Position numbers and translations under genes: made by a program
Assembly: GCA_900554275.1 (NCBI GenBank)
Contig: USGS01000031.1
Location: 1 to 17,690 of the forward strand
DNA: 17,690 bases
Reading direction: 5' to 3'
DNA from: an uncultured Eubacteriales bacterium
GTDB taxonomy: Bacteria; Bacillota; Clostridia; Oscillospirales; Oscillospiraceae
Part shown: positions 14,595 to 17,690 of the stretch, piece by piece
Layout of the letters: each line of letters starts with the position of its first letter
Position numbering within the stretch: the first letter of the stretch is position 1
Notes under the pieces: generated by a model
What the model was told of the DNA's origin: nothing
Database searches by the model: none
What the model saw: only the letters and a program-made list of their open reading frames with translations

Positions 14595-15278
14595 ATGGCT
14601 ACCGCATTCTTCCGCACGGTGATCTTATATCTGCTGCTCATTGCGGGGCTGCGGCTCAGCGGCAAGCGGCAGATCGGTGAATTAGAGCCCATTGAGCTGG
14701 TGCTGACGCTGCTGATCTCCGACCTGGCCTCCGTGCCCATGCAGGACTTCGGGCTGCCGCTGTTCAACGGGGTCATCCCCATCATCACGCTGATCGCCCT
14801 GTCCACCCTGTTCAGCGCCGTCAGCCTGCGGTGCGTCCGCTTCCGGGATCTGGTGTGCGGTCAGCCGGCGCTGGTGATACGGGACGGGAAGCTGTATCAG
14901 GAGACCATGCGGCGCAACCGGCTGACGCTGGACGAGCTGTTCGAGCAGCTGCGGGGACAGGGCGTCACCGATCTGGACGACGTGAAATACGCCGTGCTGG
15001 AGACCAACGGGCGGCTGTCCGTGCTGCTGCGCAGCGACCGGCAGCCGGTGACCTCGGAGCAGCTGGCGGTGAGCGTCAGCGACGACGTGACGCTGCCCAC
15101 CATCGTCATCAACGACGGGCGGGTGCTGACGGACAACCTGAAGCAGGCCGGACGGGACGAGCGGTGGCTGCAGCAGGAGCTGAAGCGGCAGGGCGCGGCC
15201 CACAGCCGGGACGTGTTTCTGCTGTCCGTGGATGAGCAGGGCGCGGTGGTGTGCCTGAAAAAGGAGAGCGCACGATGA
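14595..15278 (+). CDS. DUF421 (YetF-like) membrane protein
   Basis: A 227-residue membrane protein with two or three N-terminal membrane segments (about residues 5-20, 33-50 and 58-80) separated by the family hallmark SGKRQIGELEPIE, then a cytoplasmic domain (residues 85-225) with PALVIRDGKLYQETMRRNRLTLDEL and DVKYAVLETNGRLSVL, both typical of YetF/YdfS proteins. Function of the family is not established; members are often sporulation-associated in spore formers. The ATG is preceded by AAAGGGGTGG. The stop overlaps the next gene's ATG (ATGA). Its first membrane segment lacks a clear signal-peptidase site, so it is an integral protein. Confidence 0.9.
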   Translation: MATAFFRTVILYLLLIAGLRLSGKRQIGELEPIELVLTLLISDLASVPMQDFGLPLFNGVIPIITLIALSTLFSAVSLRCVRFRDLVCGQPALVIRDGKLYQETMRRNRLTLDELFEQLRGQGVTDLDDVKYAVLETNGRLSVLLRSDRQPVTSEQLAVSVSDDVTLPTIVINDGRVLTDNLKQAGRDERWLQQELKRQGAAHSRDVFLLSVDEQGAVVCLKKESAR

Positions 15279-15655
15279 GGGCGGTACGCGTACCGGTGTT
15301 CGTGCTGGCAGCGGTGCTGGCGTATATCCTGTGCAATGCCGCGTGGGTCACGGGCGAGAGCCAGCGGTGGCTGGACGCGGCGGCGCAGGTGTCCGACGCC
15401 GCGCTGCAGGGCAGCACCGAGGACGCCGGAGAGGCGCTGGACGCGCTGGACGCGCTGTGGCAGCGGCCCCAGGGGTATCTGCACATCGTCATCTCCCACA
15501 CGGAGCTGGACGAGGCGGAGGCGCTGCTGGCACAGGCCCGGGCCGCGGTGAGGCAGGGGGATATGCAGACGCTGTACCCCATCATGGCGGAGCTTCGAAG
15601 TCAGTTTGAATTGCTGGCAGAGACGCAGCAGGTGAGCTTGAAGAATATTCTTTGA
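15275..15655 (+). CDS. DUF4363 family membrane-anchored protein
   Basis: A 126-residue protein with an N-terminal membrane anchor (residues 6-24) and a helical, Ala/Glu-rich outer domain containing WVTGESQRWLDAA and HTELDEAEALLAQARAAVRQGD, resembling DUF4363 proteins. The ATG overlaps the DUF421 stop as ATGA, with AAGGAG eight bases upstream; an upstream ATG at 15251 is rejected because it lies inside the DUF421 gene without such a site. DUF421 and DUF4363 genes are commonly adjacent in Firmicutes, suggesting one membrane complex. No function is known. Confidence 0.8.
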   Translation: MRAVRVPVFVLAAVLAYILCNAAWVTGESQRWLDAAAQVSDAALQGSTEDAGEALDALDALWQRPQGYLHIVISHTELDEAEALLAQARAAVRQGDMQTLYPIMAELRSQFELLAETQQVSLKNIL

Positions 15656-15690
15656 AGTGATGTCCTCGCGCTCCAGGGCTCAGGAAACGG

Positions 15691-15727
15691 ATTCCCACGC
15701 CAGCGACATCGGTCACTGGCTCGGAAT
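15691..15727. repeat. Imperfect palindromic intergenic repeat
   Basis: ATTCC (15691-15695) pairs with GGAAT (15723-15727), and inside it CCAGCGAC pairs with GTCACTGG with one mismatch. It lies in the 84-base space between two convergent genes (DUF4363 and nrdR). The GATTCCCACG...CTGGCTCGGAATGAC pattern resembles, from memory, dispersed intergenic repeats of gut Firmicutes. It could serve as a bidirectional mRNA end signal, though no T-run is present. Confidence 0.5.
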
Positions 15728-15739
15728 GACAGAGGCGTT

Positions 15740-16195
15740 CTACTTCTCGTTCAGGAGCTTGTTCAGCTCGGACATGAAGGTGTTGATGTCCTTGAACTGG
15801 CGGTAGACGGAGGCGAAGCGGACGTAGGCCACCTCATCGGCCTTTTTCAGCTTCTCCATGACCTTTTCACCGATGATGTCGGTGCTGACCTCCCGCTCCA
15901 GGGAGTTCTGCAGCTCCTGCTCGATCTCCAGGGCCATGCGCTCCATGTCCGCCACGGGCACGGGGCGCTTTTCACAGGAGCGCTGGATGCCCCGCAGCAC
16001 CTTGCTGCGGTCAAAGCTCTGGCGGGAGCCGTCCTTCTTGATGACCACCATGGGCAGGCTCTCCACTGTTTCGTAGGTGGTGAAGCGCTTTTCGCAGGAC
16101 AGACATTCGCGGCGGCGGCGGATGCTGCTGCCTTCGTCAGCGGGGCGGGAGTCCACGACCTTGCTCTCTTTATAACCGCAATAGGGGCATCTCAT
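15740..16195 (-). CDS. nrdR: Transcriptional repressor NrdR
   Basis: A 151-residue regulator of ribonucleotide reductase genes. The N-terminal zinc ribbon has Cys3, Cys6, Cys31 and Cys34 (MRCPYCG ... RECLSCEKRFTTYE); residues 49-139 form the ATP-cone that senses ATP/dATP, starting LPMVVIKKDGSRQSFDR. Length and motif order are standard. GGAGG lies ten bases before the ATG. No adjacent ribonucleotide reductase gene and no NrdR box were seen in the window, so its targets lie elsewhere. Confidence 0.97.
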   Translation of the reverse strand: MRCPYCGYKESKVVDSRPADEGSSIRRRRECLSCEKRFTTYETVESLPMVVIKKDGSRQSFDRSKVLRGIQRSCEKRPVPVADMERMALEIEQELQNSLEREVSTDIIGEKVMEKLKKADEVAYVRFASVYRQFKDINTFMSELNKLLNEK

Positions 16196-16243
16196 CTCTC
16201 TTTACCCTCCTGTTTCCGCGGCAAAGGCCGCATAGATGGAGGT

Positions 16244-16252
16244 ATTATAGCA
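16244..16252 (-). promoter_or_regulatory. Extended -10 promoter of nrdR
   Basis: Minus-strand TGC-TATAAT with a weak -35. A short hairpin GCGGC-CTTT-GCCGC (16218-16231) lies in the 45-base leader before the ribosome binding site. Confidence 0.7.
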
Positions 16253-16326
16253 CAGATGCACAAGATATGGTAGGGGTTTTGCGGATTTTTTCGGAGGAAA
16301 AGGGGACGCGGCGGGGCATGACAGGC

Positions 16327-16360
16327 AAAAGGCCCGCCCCTGCTGACGCAGGGGCGGGCC
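16327..16360 (-). terminator. GC-rich terminator facing minus
   Basis: A perfect 13-bp stem (GGCCCGCCCCTGC and complement, loop TGAC, 16331-16360) is followed on the minus strand by TTTT. It lies directly past the possible remnant at 16366-16594 and upstream of the nrdR promoter. Confidence 0.75.
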
Positions 16361-16365
16361 GAAGT

Positions 16366-16594
16366 TCATTTACAGGGGTTCAGGGCGTCAGCGCACGAAG
16401 AAACTAATCCAGAGGAAATCACTGTAGCCTTTTGCACTGCCCACATTGACCACAGCTTCCATTTTGTAGTTTGGGGGCCGAGGGTCTTCCTGACAACAGA
16501 ATACATCACTTTGCCCGACAGGTCAAGGGAGAACGTTGAGAAACAGAAAGAATTGAAATATCCGCGCGGGGTATAATTATATCGGCAAAACGAG
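16366..16594 (-). pseudogene. Possible remnant of a protein-coding gene
   Basis: No intact gene is convincing here. One minus-strand frame reads SLDLSGKVMYSVVRKTLG down to a TGA at 16366, and another reads PRPPNYKMEAVVNVGSAKG down to a TGA at 16388; both look more protein-like than shadow frames and could be halves of one frameshifted C-terminus. A terminator follows at once, as after a real gene end. No ribosome binding site or matching -35 was found, although TATAAT occurs at 16576-16581. The family is not recognised; a small RNA is an alternative. Confidence 0.25.
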
Positions 16595-16621
16595 GGCGGG
16601 CCGCTGTGCGGCCCGCCTTTT
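16595..16621. terminator. GC-rich bidirectional terminator
   Basis: GGCGGGCCGC pairs with GCGGCCCGCC around TGT (16595-16617). TTTT follows on the plus strand; on the minus strand the run is CTCGTTTT. It is placed 39 bases beyond the BMP-family gene and probably ends that transcript, although the better T-run faces the other way. Confidence 0.6.
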
Positions 16622-16655
16622 GCAGCTTCAACCATTCATTCCTGCAAGGTGCTGT

Positions 16656-17690
16656 TCAGAACACAATATTCAAACGTTCGATACCGTCGATAAGCAAATC
16701 GAAGTAAGGTGCGGAACGGAACTCAGACTCAGCGAAATAGCCGTCGTGAATAACCTCGGTGTCGGGGGTGTAGTCAGCGTCGAGATCGACATCTGCGTAA
16801 TAGGAGGTCACTTTTTTGCCGTTTACCGTAAAGGTATTGCAGTCAAAGACATGGATCGTACCGTTCTTCAGCTTGGCTGTCACATCGGTCAGCACCGCCG
16901 CCGTGCCGGCAGCGGCAACCTTAGTGTTCAGGTCCTCCACGACCACCGAGCCGGTGGCCAGCGTGCCGGTCCAGTCCGTGGCAATGTTCTCACCCTTCAT
17001 GACCGCACCGATGGCATACTCATAATAGGGCGTCCAGTTAATGCGGGAGGAGATGATGTAGGTGTTGGGGGCAGCGGCCCGGGCAGAACCGTTGTAGGAG
17101 ACGTTGGGGATACCTGCGTTCTCACAGGCGACGGGAGCGCCCAGAGAGTCAGAATACTGGCTGATGAGCTTACAGCCGCGGTCGATCAGCCGCTGGGCAC
17201 TCTCCTTCTCCAGATCCTCGGTATACCAACTGCCGGTGAAGGCGACTTCCATGGTGGCCGCGGGGCAGACAGAGCGAACGCCCAGGAAAAACGCGGTGTA
17301 AGCGGAAATGACCTCGGCGTAGGGGAAAGCGCCAACGTAGCCCACTACCGCCTCGTCGGCGGTGAACTTACCGGCCTCAATCATGGCGTTCAGCTTCATA
17401 CCGGCAGCGATACCGGCCAGGTAGCGACCCTCATAGATGGAGGCGTAGGCGTCATGGTAGTTGCTCAGGTTTGAAGTGTGGGCAAGGATACCGCTGGCCA
17501 CGCAGAACTGGACATCCGGATATCCCCTGGCGGCCTGAAGCATATAGTACTGATGACCGTAACTGTTGGCAAAAATAATGTCACAGCCGCTCTCCGCGAG
17601 GTCAACAGCGACATCATAGCACTCCTGGCCCTCGGGAACGTTGGTCTTGAGGATGTAGTCGGCATCGGTCAGACCCAGGTTGGCGATGGC
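16656..17690 (-). CDS. BMP-family (PnrA-like) ABC transporter substrate-binding protein, C-terminal part
   Basis: The frame is open from the right edge through 344 codons to a TGA; the N-terminus with the signal/lipobox lies outside the window. The visible part starts AIANLGLTDADYILKTNVPEGQECYD and contains ESGCDIIFANSYGHQYY, SIYEGRYLAGIAAG, VGYVGAFPYAEVISAYTAFFLGVRSVCP, FTGSWYTED and ISQYSDSLGAPVACENAG, the segments typical of the Bmp/Med/PnrA lipoproteins that bind nucleosides for an ABC importer (ATPase and permeases expected next door, not visible). An apparent ATG at 17543 is internal. Nucleoside uptake is the family role; actual ligand is not determined. It ends near a GC-rich hairpin. 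Confidence 0.92.
   Translation of the reverse strand, partial: AIANLGLTDADYILKTNVPEGQECYDVAVDLAESGCDIIFANSYGHQYYMLQAARGYPDVQFCVASGILAHTSNLSNYHDAYASIYEGRYLAGIAAGMKLNAMIEAGKFTADEAVVGYVGAFPYAEVISAYTAFFLGVRSVCPAATMEVAFTGSWYTEDLEKESAQRLIDRGCKLISQYSDSLGAPVACENAGIPNVSYNGSARAAAPNTYIISSRINWTPYYEYAIGAVMKGENIATDWTGTLATGSVVVEDLNTKVAAAGTAAVLTDVTAKLKNGTIHVFDCNTFTVNGKKVTSYYADVDLDADYTPDTEVIHDGYFAESEFRSAPYFDLLIDGIERLNIVF

Noticed and set aside
16553..16577. Plus-strand TTGAAA and TATAAT as a promoter
   Set aside because: The spacer is only 13 bases, and a terminator would follow within about 20 bases.
1..17690. CRISPR arrays, tRNA or rRNA genes, transposases and phage genes
   Set aside because: No regularly spaced direct repeats, tRNA arms or transposase motifs were seen anywhere in the window.

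Overview
The window reads as chromosomal DNA of a GC-rich, butyrate-forming anaerobic Firmicute of the gut Oscillospiraceae kind (Intestinimonas, Flavonifractor and Oscillibacter relatives). The evidence is a complete clostridial lysine-fermentation gene set, a glmS ribozyme, a SipW-type surface protein, an NrdR repressor, a DUF421/DUF4363 pair, strong Shine-Dalgarno sequences and extended -10 promoters. Species cannot be fixed from sequence reading alone. Nearly everything lies on the minus strand.

Right to left along the main transcript (positions 7822 to 2): a perfect-consensus promoter (7795-7822) drives a lysine riboswitch (7598-7766) whose closing stem shares bases with an intrinsic terminator (7568-7607). 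The operon then reads kal, kce, kdd, kamA, kamD, kamE, atoD, atoA. Together these convert lysine to beta-lysine (KamA), then 3,5-diaminohexanoate (KamDE), 3-keto-5-aminohexanoate (Kdd), 3-aminobutyryl-CoA plus acetoacetate (Kce, using acetyl-CoA) and crotonyl-CoA plus ammonia (Kal). AtoDA moves CoA from butyryl-CoA to acetoacetate, releasing butyrate. The crotonyl-CoA reductase (Bcd/Etf) and a lysine permease are not in this window. Aptamer and terminator are mutually exclusive, so lysine should switch the operon on.

Positions 7823-8042 hold the terminator of the next gene and otherwise nothing recognisable. Gene 8043-9533 encodes a secreted TasA/SipW-type protein with a C-terminal beta-helix region carrying regularly recurring cysteines. 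Its 342-base upstream region (9534-9875) holds its promoter, two leader hairpins, a 36-base perfect palindrome and a block of hairpins resembling a dispersed repeat. Next come kamC (MutS-like ATPase) and kamB (P-loop protein), the predicted reactivase of the B12-dependent KamDE enzyme, in a separate two-gene operon with its own promoter and no riboswitch.

glmS (12369-14204) follows, with a glmS ribozyme in its leader; 14466-14594 is the divergent intergenic space. On the plus strand lie a DUF421 membrane protein and a translationally coupled DUF4363 protein. Then, on minus, come nrdR, a 460-base gene-poor stretch (16196-16655: nrdR promoter, two GC-rich terminator hairpins facing outward, and a possible gene remnant between them), and the C-terminal part of a BMP-family (PnrA-like) substrate-binding lipoprotein that runs off the right edge.

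The most interesting item is the lysine-activated (ON) riboswitch of the lysine-to-butyrate operon, together with the physical separation of the reactivase genes from the enzyme they probably serve.
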